From Saccharibacillus sp. O23 (GTDB lineage Bacteria > Bacillota > Bacilli > Paenibacillales > Paenibacillaceae), in NCBI RefSeq assembly GCF_002205895.1, contig NZ_NJDE01000018.1, forward strand, positions 62,001 to 126,000: a stretch of DNA of 64,000 bases, in the 5' to 3' direction. The position numbers and the translations under genes were made by a program. Under the pieces are notes generated by a model. The model did not search any database and was not told the origin of the DNA. It was given only the letters and a program-made list of their open reading frames with translations. This document shows, piece by piece, positions 40,803 through 48,688 of this stretch. The first letter of the stretch is position 1; each line of letters starts with the position of its first letter.

Positions 40803-40814
40803 GGAACCGGTTCC
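40803..40814 (+). promoter_or_regulatory. ScrR operator O3
   Basis: The third identical palindrome, 28 bases after O2, shortly before the scrB start codon. Confidence 0.85.
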
Positions 40815-40844
40815 GTAAAATCATCCGGAGGAATGTCCGCTCTT

Positions 40845-42392
40845 ATGAAAATGACTAACGAACAAAAGTACAGATTGATCGGACAGGCGGAGCCGGGCGA
40901 GCTGGAAAGATTGGCCGAGCAGGCCGCTGCCTGTAGTTGGCGCCAGCGCTACCATATCCAGCCGCATGCCGGACTGCTGAACGATCCCAACGGTTTCGTC
41001 TGGCATAACGGCGAATATCATCTTTTCTATCAATGGTTCCCGCTCGGGACGGATCACGGCATGAAGTATTGGTATCATCTGACCTCGCCGGATCTCGCGC
41101 ACTGGAACGACGCGGGCATCGGCTTGGAGCCCGGCGGTCCGTACGATTCGCACGGCGCTTATTCCGGCAGCGCGATCGTCAAAGACGGGACGCCGCATCT
41201 GTTGTATACCGGCAATGTTCGCGACGCGGACTGGACGCGCCATCCTTATCAATGTTTGGCCTCGATGGACGAAGACGGCCGAATCGTCAAACGGGAGCTG
41301 CCCGTGATCGCCGAAGTGCCGGCCGGTTATACCGAACATTTCCGCGATCCCAAAGTCTGGAAAGAAGGCGAATCGTATCTCTGCGTGATCGGCGCGCAGC
41401 GAAGCGACCTGACGGGCGCCGCGGTGCTCTATCGCTCGACCGATCTGCTGCATTGGAACTTCGAAGGCGAGATCGGAACGGATCTTCCTTCCTTCGGCTA
41501 CATGTGGGAATGTCCCGACTATTTCGAACTCGGCGGCGCGGGCGTGCTGCTGCTCTGCCCTCAAGGGTTGGAACCGCAAGGCGACGGTCGGCGGAACGTT
41601 CATCAATCCGGCTATCTGCTCGGCGCTCCGCTGAATACGGCGACCCGCGAGTTCGCGCACGGCGAATTCGCCGAATTGGATCGCGGATTCGATTTCTATG
41701 CGCCGCAAACGACGGAAGGTCCCGACGGCAAACGGATTCTGATCGGTTGGATGGGGCTGCCCGATCTGGAATACCCGACGGACGAACACGGTTGGGCGCA
41801 CTGCTTGACGCTGCCGCGCGAGCTGTCCGTACGGAACGGCCGTCTGATTCAGCGGCCTGCGGAGAGCTTGAACGCTCTGCGGGGCGAAGAACGGCTTTTC
41901 GCTTCGAAGCTGCGCGACGAACGCCGGTCGTTCGAAAACGCGGAAGGAACGGCTTATGAACTGAGCCTGACCGTCGGCGGATTGACGGACGCGGATAAAG
42001 CGGGAACGGTCGGCATCGAATTCCGCGTCGGCGGCGACGAGCGTACGGTACTGAGCTACGATACTCGCACCGGCCGGGTCATGCTGGACCGCTCGGCATC
42101 GGGCGTCCCGGTCAACCCGGCTTACGGGACGACGCGAAGCTGCACGCTGAATCCGACGGATCGCATCGAATTCCGTTTGTTCGTCGACGTGTCTTCGGTC
42201 GAAATTTTCGTCGGCGACGGCGAAGAAGTGTTTACCGCCCGCCTCTTCCCCGATCCGTCGAGCACGGGCATCGCTTTTTTCGCGAACGGAGGAAGCGCCG
42301 ATTTCGAAGCTGCGTTCCGGCCGTACGGCGAAGGCGCCATTCCTCGCGGGCTGCCGGCCGATCTTATCGATAACGGGAAGGTGAAATCATGA
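40845..42392 (+). CDS. scrB: Sucrose-6-phosphate hydrolase (GH32)
   Basis: A GH32 enzyme that splits sucrose-6-phosphate into glucose-6-phosphate and fructose. The three catalytic signatures are visible: LLNDPNG (nucleophile Asp), FRDPKVW and MWECPDYF (acid/base Glu). The N-terminal five-bladed propeller is followed by a beta-sandwich (from about residue 370). Ribosome site GGAGG at 40827-40831 is one base from the ATG at 40833 and 13 from the ATG at 40845; both are imperfect and I chose 40845 (515 residues). It ends in an ATGA overlap with scrK. Confidence 0.93.
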   Translation: MKMTNEQKYRLIGQAEPGELERLAEQAAACSWRQRYHIQPHAGLLNDPNGFVWHNGEYHLFYQWFPLGTDHGMKYWYHLTSPDLAHWNDAGIGLEPGGPYDSHGAYSGSAIVKDGTPHLLYTGNVRDADWTRHPYQCLASMDEDGRIVKRELPVIAEVPAGYTEHFRDPKVWKEGESYLCVIGAQRSDLTGAAVLYRSTDLLHWNFEGEIGTDLPSFGYMWECPDYFELGGAGVLLLCPQGLEPQGDGRRNVHQSGYLLGAPLNTATREFAHGEFAELDRGFDFYAPQTTEGPDGKRILIGWMGLPDLEYPTDEHGWAHCLTLPRELSVRNGRLIQRPAESLNALRGEERLFASKLRDERRSFENAEGTAYELSLTVGGLTDADKAGTVGIEFRVGGDERTVLSYDTRTGRVMLDRSASGVPVNPAYGTTRSCTLNPTDRIEFRLFVDVSSVEIFVGDGEEVFTARLFPDPSSTGIAFFANGGSADFEAAFRPYGEGAIPRGLPADLIDNGKVKS

Positions 42393-43372
42393 GCCGTCTG
42401 TACACGATCGGCGAGATGCTGATCGACTTTATTCCGCTGCAAACCGGACGTCCGCTGCACGAAGTGACTTCGTTCAAGCGCGCTCCGGGCGGCGCTCCGG
42501 CCAACGTAGCGGCCGCGGCCGCCAAATACGGCTCGCCTTCGTACCTGCTGACGAAGCTGGGCCAAGACGCTTTCGGCGATTATCTGCTGCAGGAACTGCA
42601 AAATGCGGGCGTGAACGCCGAACATGTCCGCCGAACCGACGAAGCCGGCACGGGACTTGCTTTCGTATCGCTCAAAGAGAACGGCGAACGCGATTTCTCG
42701 TTCTACCGCAATCCTTCGGCCGATCTGCTGCTGCGCGAAGACGAGATCGATCCGGCTTGGTTCGCGCCCGGAGACATCCTGCATTTCGGTTCCGTCGATC
42801 TGGTGGACAGTCCGATGAAAACGGCTCACCGCAAAGCGATTCGCGCGGCCAAAACGGCGGGCGGCATCGTCAGCTTCGATCCCAACGTGCGCCTGCCGCT
42901 GTGGAGAAGCGCCGACGACTGCCGACGCGCCATTCTGGAATTTCTTCCGGCCGCGCATCTGATCAAGATCTCCGACGAGGAGTTGGAGTTCGTCACCGGC
43001 ATTTCCGATACGGAAACGGCAATTCTGTCCTTGATGCGCGGCGACGTGCAGGCCGTCGTCTACACGCGGGGCGCGGACGGCGCGGAGCTGTATACGCGCA
43101 GCGGGCGTTACGCCGCGCCCGGCTTTCCGGTGAAAGCGCTTGATACGACCGGCGCCGGGGATGCTTTCGTAGGCGGCCTGCTGCATCGCCTGCTCGAACT
43201 GAACGCCGATCCGGATCGTCTGTCGGCTCTGCTCGACCGTCATCATGCCGACATCCTGCTTTTCGCCAACGCCAGCGGCGCATTGACGACGACCGGTTCG
43301 GGCGCCATCTCCGCCCTTCCGGATCGCGGCGCGATCGAATCGCTGATAGCAGGCCGATCTTCCGCCGTCTAA
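42389..43372 (+). CDS. scrK: Fructokinase (PfkB family)
   Basis: A 327-residue PfkB-family sugar kinase. Landmarks are the N-terminal GGAPANVAAAAAKYG and the C-terminal active-site segment DTTGAGDAFVGG with the catalytic Asp. It would phosphorylate the fructose released by ScrB to fructose-6-phosphate for glycolysis. Its ATG overlaps the scrB stop codon. The place between scrB and scrA supports the assignment. Confidence 0.93.
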   Translation: MSRLYTIGEMLIDFIPLQTGRPLHEVTSFKRAPGGAPANVAAAAAKYGSPSYLLTKLGQDAFGDYLLQELQNAGVNAEHVRRTDEAGTGLAFVSLKENGERDFSFYRNPSADLLLREDEIDPAWFAPGDILHFGSVDLVDSPMKTAHRKAIRAAKTAGGIVSFDPNVRLPLWRSADDCRRAILEFLPAAHLIKISDEELEFVTGISDTETAILSLMRGDVQAVVYTRGADGAELYTRSGRYAAPGFPVKALDTTGAGDAFVGGLLHRLLELNADPDRLSALLDRHHADILLFANASGALTTTGSGAISALPDRGAIESLIAGRSSAV

Positions 43373-43395
43373 AATAAAGCCCAACGAGGAAAGGA

Positions 43396-45447
43396 ATGAA
43401 CGATATGTCCGAAAATCGCGACATCGCCCAGCAAGTCGTCGACGCCGTCGGCGGCAAAGAAAACATCGCTTCGTTCGCGCACTGCGCGACCCGTCTCCGC
43501 ATCATGGTGCACGACAAAGAAAAGATCGACCAGAAACGCATCGAGAGCACGGATAAGGTCAAAGGCGCTTTTTTCAACTCGGGACAGTATCAGATCATCT
43601 TCGGTACGGGGACCGTTAACCGAATCTTCGAAGAAGTCGAGAAACTCGGGATCGAGAGCACTTCGCAGGACGATATCAAAAGCAAAGGCAAAAAGCAGGG
43701 CAACGCGTTCCAGCGCGCGATCCGCACGTTCGGCGACGTCTTCGTTCCGATCATTCCCGTCCTCGTCGCGACCGGCTTGTTCATGGGTCTGCGCGGCCTG
43801 CTGACGCAGGATCAGGTACTCTCTTGGTTCGGCACGACGAAAGACAGCATTCCGCCCAACTTCCTGCTGTTCACGGAAGTGCTGACCGATACGGCGTTCG
43901 CCTTTCTGCCGGCTCTTGTCGCTTGGTCCGCGTTCCGCGTGTTCGGCGGCAGTCCCGTGCTCGGAATCGTGCTGGGGCTGATGCTGGTCAATCCGGCGCT
44001 GCCTAACGCTTACGCCGTCGCCAACGGCAGCGCGGAAGCGCTCACGATGTTCGGCTTCATTCCGGTCGTGGGCTATCAAGGATCGGTTCTGCCCGCCTTC
44101 TTCGTCGGTCTGATCGGCGCGAAGTTCGAAAAGTTTCTGCGCAAAAGGGTTCCCGAAGCGCTCGATCTGATCCTTACGCCGTTCCTTACGCTGTTGGTCA
44201 TGATTACGCTGGGCTTGTTCGCGATCGGTCCGGTCTTCCACTCGCTGGAGACTTGGGTGCTGCACGGCACGACGTTCCTGCTGAATCTTCCTTTCGGCAT
44301 CGCGGGTCTGCTGATCGGCTTCTTCCAACAGATCGTCGTCGTTACCGGCGTGCATCACATCTTCAACTTCTTGGAGATTCAACTGCTCGAACGTACCGGC
44401 TCCAACCCGTTCAACGCCATTATTACCTGCGCGATGGCCGCACAAGGCGCGGCTTGCTTGGCCGTCGGTCTCAAGACCAAAAACGCCAAGCTCAAAGCGC
44501 TGGCGCTGCCTTCGTCGCTGTCCGCGTTCCTCGGCATTACCGAACCGGCGATCTTCGGCGTCAACCTGCGCTACATGAAACCTTTCGTCATGGGCTTGAT
44601 CGGCGGCGCGGCAGGCGGCTTCTTGGCTTCTCTGTTCCATTTGGCAGGAACGGGCATGTCCGTCACCGTCATTCCGGGCACGCTGCTCTACTTGAATAAT
44701 CAGCTTCCGCTCTATATTCTGTGCAATCTGGTAGGCGCGGGCGTCGCTTTCACGCTGACCTGGTTGTTCGGCTACCGCGACGAACCTGCCGCGGCCGAGA
44801 CCGCGGACGGAACTTCTTCCGCTTCTGCCGGCAGATCGTCCGAGCAAGCTTCGCGCGGTACGGCTTCGACGGCTCCGGCCGCTCCTATGGCTTCCGCCGC
44901 GGCGAACGTTTCCGCTCCGGCGCTGTCCGGGTCCGAAAATTCGGCCGCTTCCGTACAGCCTTCGGGCCGTCTGGAAATTCAAGCCCCGCTGACCGGCATC
45001 GCCGTTCCGCTGAGCGAAGTTCCCGATCCGGCTTTCGCCGAAGGCCATATGGGACGCGGCATCGCCATTCTGCCGACCGAAGGACGCGTCGTCGCTCCGT
45101 TCGACGGAACGGTCGCTCACGTCATGGATAAGAGCCGTCACGCGTTGATTCTGGAACATGCCGGCGGCACGCAAGTGCTGATCCATGTCGGCGTCGATAC
45201 CGTCTCGCTCAAAGGCCGCGGCTTTACGGCCCGCGTCGCTTCCGGCGATGCGGTCAAAGCCGGAGAGACGCTGCTGGAGTTCGATCTGAACGTGATCGCG
45301 GCAGCCGGCTTATCGCCGATCACGCCCGTCCTGATCCCCGACGGGCTCGATACGGTCCTCGAAGTCGAGCCTTTGGCAGGCGGCGAAGTCCGCGCAGGCC
45401 AACAGCCCGTATTGGCCGTAAGCTTCTCTTCCGCGCTGTCGGCTTGA
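43396..45447 (+). CDS. scrA: Sucrose-specific PTS transporter EIIBCA
   Basis: A 683-residue PTS permease with three fused domains: EIIB (residues 1-90, phosphorylated Cys30 in FAHCATRL), membrane EIIC (about 105-460, with ITEPAIFG near 380) and EIIA of the glucose type (about 525-680, His597 in VLIHVGVDT). A roughly 60-residue Ala/Ser-rich linker (462-523) joins EIIC to EIIA. It imports sucrose as sucrose-6-phosphate. Many ScrA proteins lack EIIA and borrow it from another system; here it is built in. It is the last gene of the scr operon, followed by a strong terminator. Confidence 0.93.
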   Translation: MNDMSENRDIAQQVVDAVGGKENIASFAHCATRLRIMVHDKEKIDQKRIESTDKVKGAFFNSGQYQIIFGTGTVNRIFEEVEKLGIESTSQDDIKSKGKKQGNAFQRAIRTFGDVFVPIIPVLVATGLFMGLRGLLTQDQVLSWFGTTKDSIPPNFLLFTEVLTDTAFAFLPALVAWSAFRVFGGSPVLGIVLGLMLVNPALPNAYAVANGSAEALTMFGFIPVVGYQGSVLPAFFVGLIGAKFEKFLRKRVPEALDLILTPFLTLLVMITLGLFAIGPVFHSLETWVLHGTTFLLNLPFGIAGLLIGFFQQIVVVTGVHHIFNFLEIQLLERTGSNPFNAIITCAMAAQGAACLAVGLKTKNAKLKALALPSSLSAFLGITEPAIFGVNLRYMKPFVMGLIGGAAGGFLASLFHLAGTGMSVTVIPGTLLYLNNQLPLYILCNLVGAGVAFTLTWLFGYRDEPAAAETADGTSSASAGRSSEQASRGTASTAPAAPMASAAANVSAPALSGSENSAASVQPSGRLEIQAPLTGIAVPLSEVPDPAFAEGHMGRGIAILPTEGRVVAPFDGTVAHVMDKSRHALILEHAGGTQVLIHVGVDTVSLKGRGFTARVASGDAVKAGETLLEFDLNVIAAAGLSPITPVLIPDGLDTVLEVEPLAGGEVRAGQQPVLAVSFSSALSA

Positions 45448-45503
45448 CGCGGCGGGCGGCATTCGCCAAACCTCGATAGAAACTATGCGCAGGCTCCGAA
45501 CAG

Positions 45504-45537
45504 AAGCTCCGCCGGAATGATTCCGGCGGAGCTTTTT
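45504..45537 (+). terminator. Terminator of the scr operon
   Basis: A perfect fourteen-base stem, AAGCTCCGCCGGAA (45504-45517) with TTCCGGCGGAGCTT (45521-45534), and five T. Confidence 0.93.
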
Positions 45538-45566
45538 GCGTACGAGATCCGTTTTCGCGATAAACG

Positions 45567-45596
45567 CAAAAAAAGAAGCCCTGCAAAGGGCTTCTT
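45567..45596 (-). terminator. Terminator of the tRNA pair
   Basis: AAGAAGCCC (45573-45581) and GGGCTTCTT (45588-45596) form a hairpin followed on the minus strand by seven T. Confidence 0.88.
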
Positions 45597-45602
45597 GCTG
45601 TA

Positions 45603-45673
45603 AGCGGGTGATGGGAATCGAACCCACGCTACCAGCTTGGAAGGCTGGAGTTCTACCATTGAACTACACCCGC
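45603..45673 (-). tRNA. tRNA-Gly (anticodon UCC)
   Basis: A complete cloverleaf on the minus strand: acceptor GCGGGTG/CACCCGC, D arm, anticodon stem CCAGC/GCTGG around loop CTTCCAA (anticodon TCC, glycine), and T arm GTGGG TTCGATT CCCAT. CCA is not encoded. It is transcribed after tRNA-Pro from the promoter at 45827. Confidence 0.95.
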
Positions 45674-45703
45674 ATATGTAAACTTCGTTATAAAATAAGA
45701 TGG

Positions 45704-45777
45704 TCGGGACGACACGATTTGAACATGCGACCCCCTGGTCCCAAACCAGGTGCTCTACCAAGCTGAGCTACGTCCCG
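45704..45777 (-). tRNA. tRNA-Pro (anticodon UGG)
   Basis: A complete cloverleaf on the minus strand: acceptor CGGGACG/CGTCCCG, anticodon stem CCTGG/CCAGG around loop TTTGGGA (anticodon TGG, proline), T arm with TTCAAAT. It is about 30 bases upstream of tRNA-Gly in the same transcript. Confidence 0.95.
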
Positions 45778-45826
45778 ACATTTGATGTTGCCTTTTGGCT
45801 TGCGCGTCCTTGTGAGGACAAGAAAT

Positions 45827-45855
45827 AATATACCATGCAGCGAAGAAGATTGCAA
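45827..45855 (-). promoter_or_regulatory. Promoter of the tRNA-Pro/tRNA-Gly unit
   Basis: TTGCAA (45855-45850) and TATATT (45832-45827) are 17 bases apart on the minus strand. Confidence 0.75.
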
Positions 45856-45865
45856 GCACTTTTTT

Positions 45866-45898
45866 AAAAAAAGCGTTTTGTCCCATTCGACAAAACGC
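45866..45898 (-). terminator. Terminator of the GGDEF-EAL gene
   Basis: GCGTTTTGTC (45873-45882) and GACAAAACGC (45889-45898) form a perfect ten-base stem followed on the minus strand by seven T. Confidence 0.92.
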
Positions 45899-45952
45899 CT
45901 CGCCCTTCGCGGGGCTTATCCGGCAAGCTTGTTTATGACGCGGTTTCCGACT

Positions 45953-48049
45953 TTAGCCCAGCTTTTGCTCCCGCAAAAACATGCGCTCGAATCGGCCGGC
46001 CGGAACGGGGCGGCTGAACAAGAACCCCTGCGCTTCGTGGCAGCGCTGGCTGCGCAGGAATTCGAGCTGTTCTTCGTTCTCGACGCCTTCGGCCGTGACT
46101 TTGAGTTTCAAGTGATGGGCCATCGAAGCGATCGTGGAGACGATCGCGGCGTCGCTCTGCCCGCTCATGACTTCGCTGACGAACGAACGGTCGATCTTCA
46201 AACGGTCGATCGGCATGTTCTTCAAGTAATGCAGCGAGCTGTAGCCGGTGCCGAAATCGTCGATGCTGATATGCAGCCCCAACTGTTTGAATCGTTTTAG
46301 TTGTTCGAACGCGGCATCCTTATCCACGGTCATGCTCTCGGTAATCTCGAGTTCCACGTACTGCGGATCCAACCCGATATCTTCGAGCATTTGTTCGATT
46401 TGGTCGGCCAAGCCGATCTGGCGGAATTGGCGGATCGAAAGATTGATCGACATGCATAAAGGCGCGTAGCCTTTGTCCTGCCATTCTTTGTTCTGGCGGC
46501 AGGCTTCGTACAGCACCCATTCGCCGAGCGGAACGATCAAGCCGCTTTCTTCCGCCAAAGGAATGAATTCGCCCGGCGATACCGGTCCCCGTTTCGGATG
46601 ATTCCAGCGCACCAACGCTTCCATGCCCAGAATCCGTCCGTTTTCCACCGACATTTTCGGCTGATATTCGAGGTAAAACTCGCCGCGATCCAAACCTTTG
46701 CGCAAGTCGCTCTCCAAGATCAGTTTCTCGCGCGCGTTCAAGGTCATCCCTTTGGAGAAACGCTTGACCTCCGAACCTTGTTCTTTGGCCAGATGCACCG
46801 CGGCGTCCGCGCTCTGCAGCAGGCCGTCGGCCGCGCTGCCGTCTTCCGGATACACGGCGATGCCGGCCGACAACGCGATATAATGCTCCATGCCGCCCAC
46901 GTTGACCGGACGCTCGAACTCTTCGAGCAGCGCGTGCGCGCGGTTCATCGCTTCTTCTCCCCCGCTCTCCGGAAGCACGACCGCGAATTCGTCTCCGCCG
47001 GTACGGAACACTTCCTCCGGCTCTTCGACATGATTTTGCAGCAGTTCCGAGACGATTCCGAGCAGGCGGTCGCCCGCTTCGTAACCGAGCGAATCGTTGA
47101 TCGTTTTGAAACGATTGATATTCAATACCATGAGAGCCGTCTTGCCCGCATGGTCTTTGCCGAAATGCGAGTTCAGCTTGGCATGCAGACTGCGGCGGTT
47201 CGGAAGACCCGTAAGGTCGTCGTTATAAGCCAGAAATTCGATGCGTTCCTCCGCTTCGCGGCGTTCGCGCAGCGGTTCGGCGATCGCCAAACGCAGTCCT
47301 TGACTGACGAGAATCGCGTAAGAAAGACTGTGAAGTCCCGACGCGAGCAGGAACGGAACTCCCGAAGACGTTCCGGCTTGAAGCATCAGGATCTGCGCCG
47401 CCACGACGAGTCCCAGAGATTGGATCGCGACCCACAGCGCTTTGACGTTGTTCCGGCGATAACGCGCGAACAACAGGCTCACCGCCGCGACGGCGACGCC
47501 GAGCGCCGAGATCTCCAGTCCCAGATCGACGACTCGCGTCGCCGCGGCCGGAAGTTCGAGACGCAGGAAGAACAGCAAGCCCGCCGCGGAAGCCGCGATC
47601 GGCGGCAAAGCGAAATACAACAACCGGTGCGAAGCGCCGTCTTTGCGGTCCGGGCTTAAGAACAGAAGCAGCAGGCCGGAGGCATAGACCAACGCGGCCA
47701 AAGACAGCAGCCATTCCGCTCCCGAACGGTTCGCGGCCGGCACCGTCATAAAACGATGGAGGTCGGTCGCCAAGTACAGCAGCTCGACCGCGCCGGCGGC
47801 GCCCATGAGATTGACCATGCGTTTGCTGTAGCTGCCGATTCGGCGATCGAACAAAGGCGTGGCATGGAAATAGACCGTCAAGCACGCCGTTACCGAGAAA
47901 CACGCCGTCATCAGAGTCAATGCGGAGGCCCATCGGCTGTCGCCGCCTGCGGTGCGGAAGAAGTAATCGGCCGCTTCACACGCAAGAACGAGAAGAAAGA
48001 CGGAAAAGGTGTAAATAGTCAGTCGGCGCGTTGCCCAAGTTGTGTTCAT
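45953..48049 (-). CDS. Membrane-bound GGDEF-EAL cyclic-di-GMP signalling protein
   Basis: A 698-residue protein with about seven to eight hydrophobic helices in residues 10-250, then GGDEF (about 275-430, intact TGGDEF) and EAL (about 445-690, EALVRW, EITESM and DDFGTGYSS). Both catalytic motifs look complete, so it could make or break cyclic-di-GMP; which dominates cannot be said. The ATG at 48049 (MNTTWATRR) follows GGAAGTGA; a frame reaching 48079 lacks a ribosome site. It is a single gene with its own terminator. It is the second cyclic-di-GMP protein in the window, after the zapA-linked GGDEF at 26498. Confidence 0.9.
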   Translation of the reverse strand: MNTTWATRRLTIYTFSVFLLVLACEAADYFFRTAGGDSRWASALTLMTACFSVTACLTVYFHATPLFDRRIGSYSKRMVNLMGAAGAVELLYLATDLHRFMTVPAANRSGAEWLLSLAALVYASGLLLLFLSPDRKDGASHRLLYFALPPIAASAAGLLFFLRLELPAAATRVVDLGLEISALGVAVAAVSLLFARYRRNNVKALWVAIQSLGLVVAAQILMLQAGTSSGVPFLLASGLHSLSYAILVSQGLRLAIAEPLRERREAEERIEFLAYNDDLTGLPNRRSLHAKLNSHFGKDHAGKTALMVLNINRFKTINDSLGYEAGDRLLGIVSELLQNHVEEPEEVFRTGGDEFAVVLPESGGEEAMNRAHALLEEFERPVNVGGMEHYIALSAGIAVYPEDGSAADGLLQSADAAVHLAKEQGSEVKRFSKGMTLNAREKLILESDLRKGLDRGEFYLEYQPKMSVENGRILGMEALVRWNHPKRGPVSPGEFIPLAEESGLIVPLGEWVLYEACRQNKEWQDKGYAPLCMSINLSIRQFRQIGLADQIEQMLEDIGLDPQYVELEITESMTVDKDAAFEQLKRFKQLGLHISIDDFGTGYSSLHYLKNMPIDRLKIDRSFVSEVMSGQSDAAIVSTIASMAHHLKLKVTAEGVENEEQLEFLRSQRCHEAQGFLFSRPVPAGRFERMFLREQKLG

Positions 48050-48378
48050 TAATTCACTTCCGTCCTGCTGGGATGTCATAAAATCGGATCAGTCTCACCT
48101 TCGTTTTAGATTCTACGCCGTCTTGCTATCTCCTGCCGCGCTTCGTCAAAATGAGACAAATTTCTTCGTCGAAGCAAGAAAAAAGGTTCCCTTGTCGGAA
48201 CCTGTCTATCATACGCCCGTTTTTCGGCTTGCCGCCGGGCGACATCGGAGTCGGAAACGACCTTATTTTTCGCTTTTTCATCATACTTAAGCAGGCGCAT
48301 AAAGTAAAGTGAAATTCCCTTGTCCTGTGACATTTGTCACCGCCGTTTTGCGCTCTCCGATGATACATTACAGAAAAA

Positions 48379-48397
48379 GTTAATGATATTCATTCTC
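48379..48397 (+). promoter_or_regulatory. Fur-type box upstream of feoA
   Basis: GTTAATGATATTCATTCTC matches 16 of 19 positions of the Fur consensus and lies about 30 bases before the feoA start codon. The -35/-10 boxes are not clear. Confidence 0.75.
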
Positions 48398-48427
48398 AAT
48401 GAAAACGAACGTTACAGGAGGATTCCG

Positions 48428-48688
48428 ATGCTTCGTATACAGGATTCGAACGGCCGGCGCACGATGCTGGCTCAGATCAAACCGGGCGGCTCGGCCAAGC
48501 TCGGCGCGCTCGAAGACGTCAACCCCCTGCTGCGCCGACGGCTGCGCGATTTGGGCGTCGAGGAAGGCAGTCTGCTGAAGGTGCTGCGCCTCGGGCCTAT
48601 GGGCGGACCGCTCACTTTCGAATGTTCCGGCCAACTGATCGGCATTCGCCGCGAAGAAGCGGGCCGCATGGAGGTCCTGCCGGTATGA
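48428..48688 (+). CDS. feoA: FeoA, ferrous iron transport small protein
   Basis: An 86-residue SH3-like FeoA protein. The core (LAQIKPGGSAKLGAL... to MEVLPV) has the usual hydrophobic strands and the LGVEEGSLLKVLRLGPMGGPL turn. It partners FeoB for ferrous iron import, probably at the cytoplasmic side. The ATG at 48428 follows AGGAGGA; a longer frame from 48320 has no ribosome site. Its stop overlaps the feoB start (ATGA at 48685). A Fur-type box is upstream, so iron should repress it. Confidence 0.92.
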   Translation: MLRIQDSNGRRTMLAQIKPGGSAKLGALEDVNPLLRRRLRDLGVEEGSLLKVLRLGPMGGPLTFECSGQLIGIRREEAGRMEVLPV

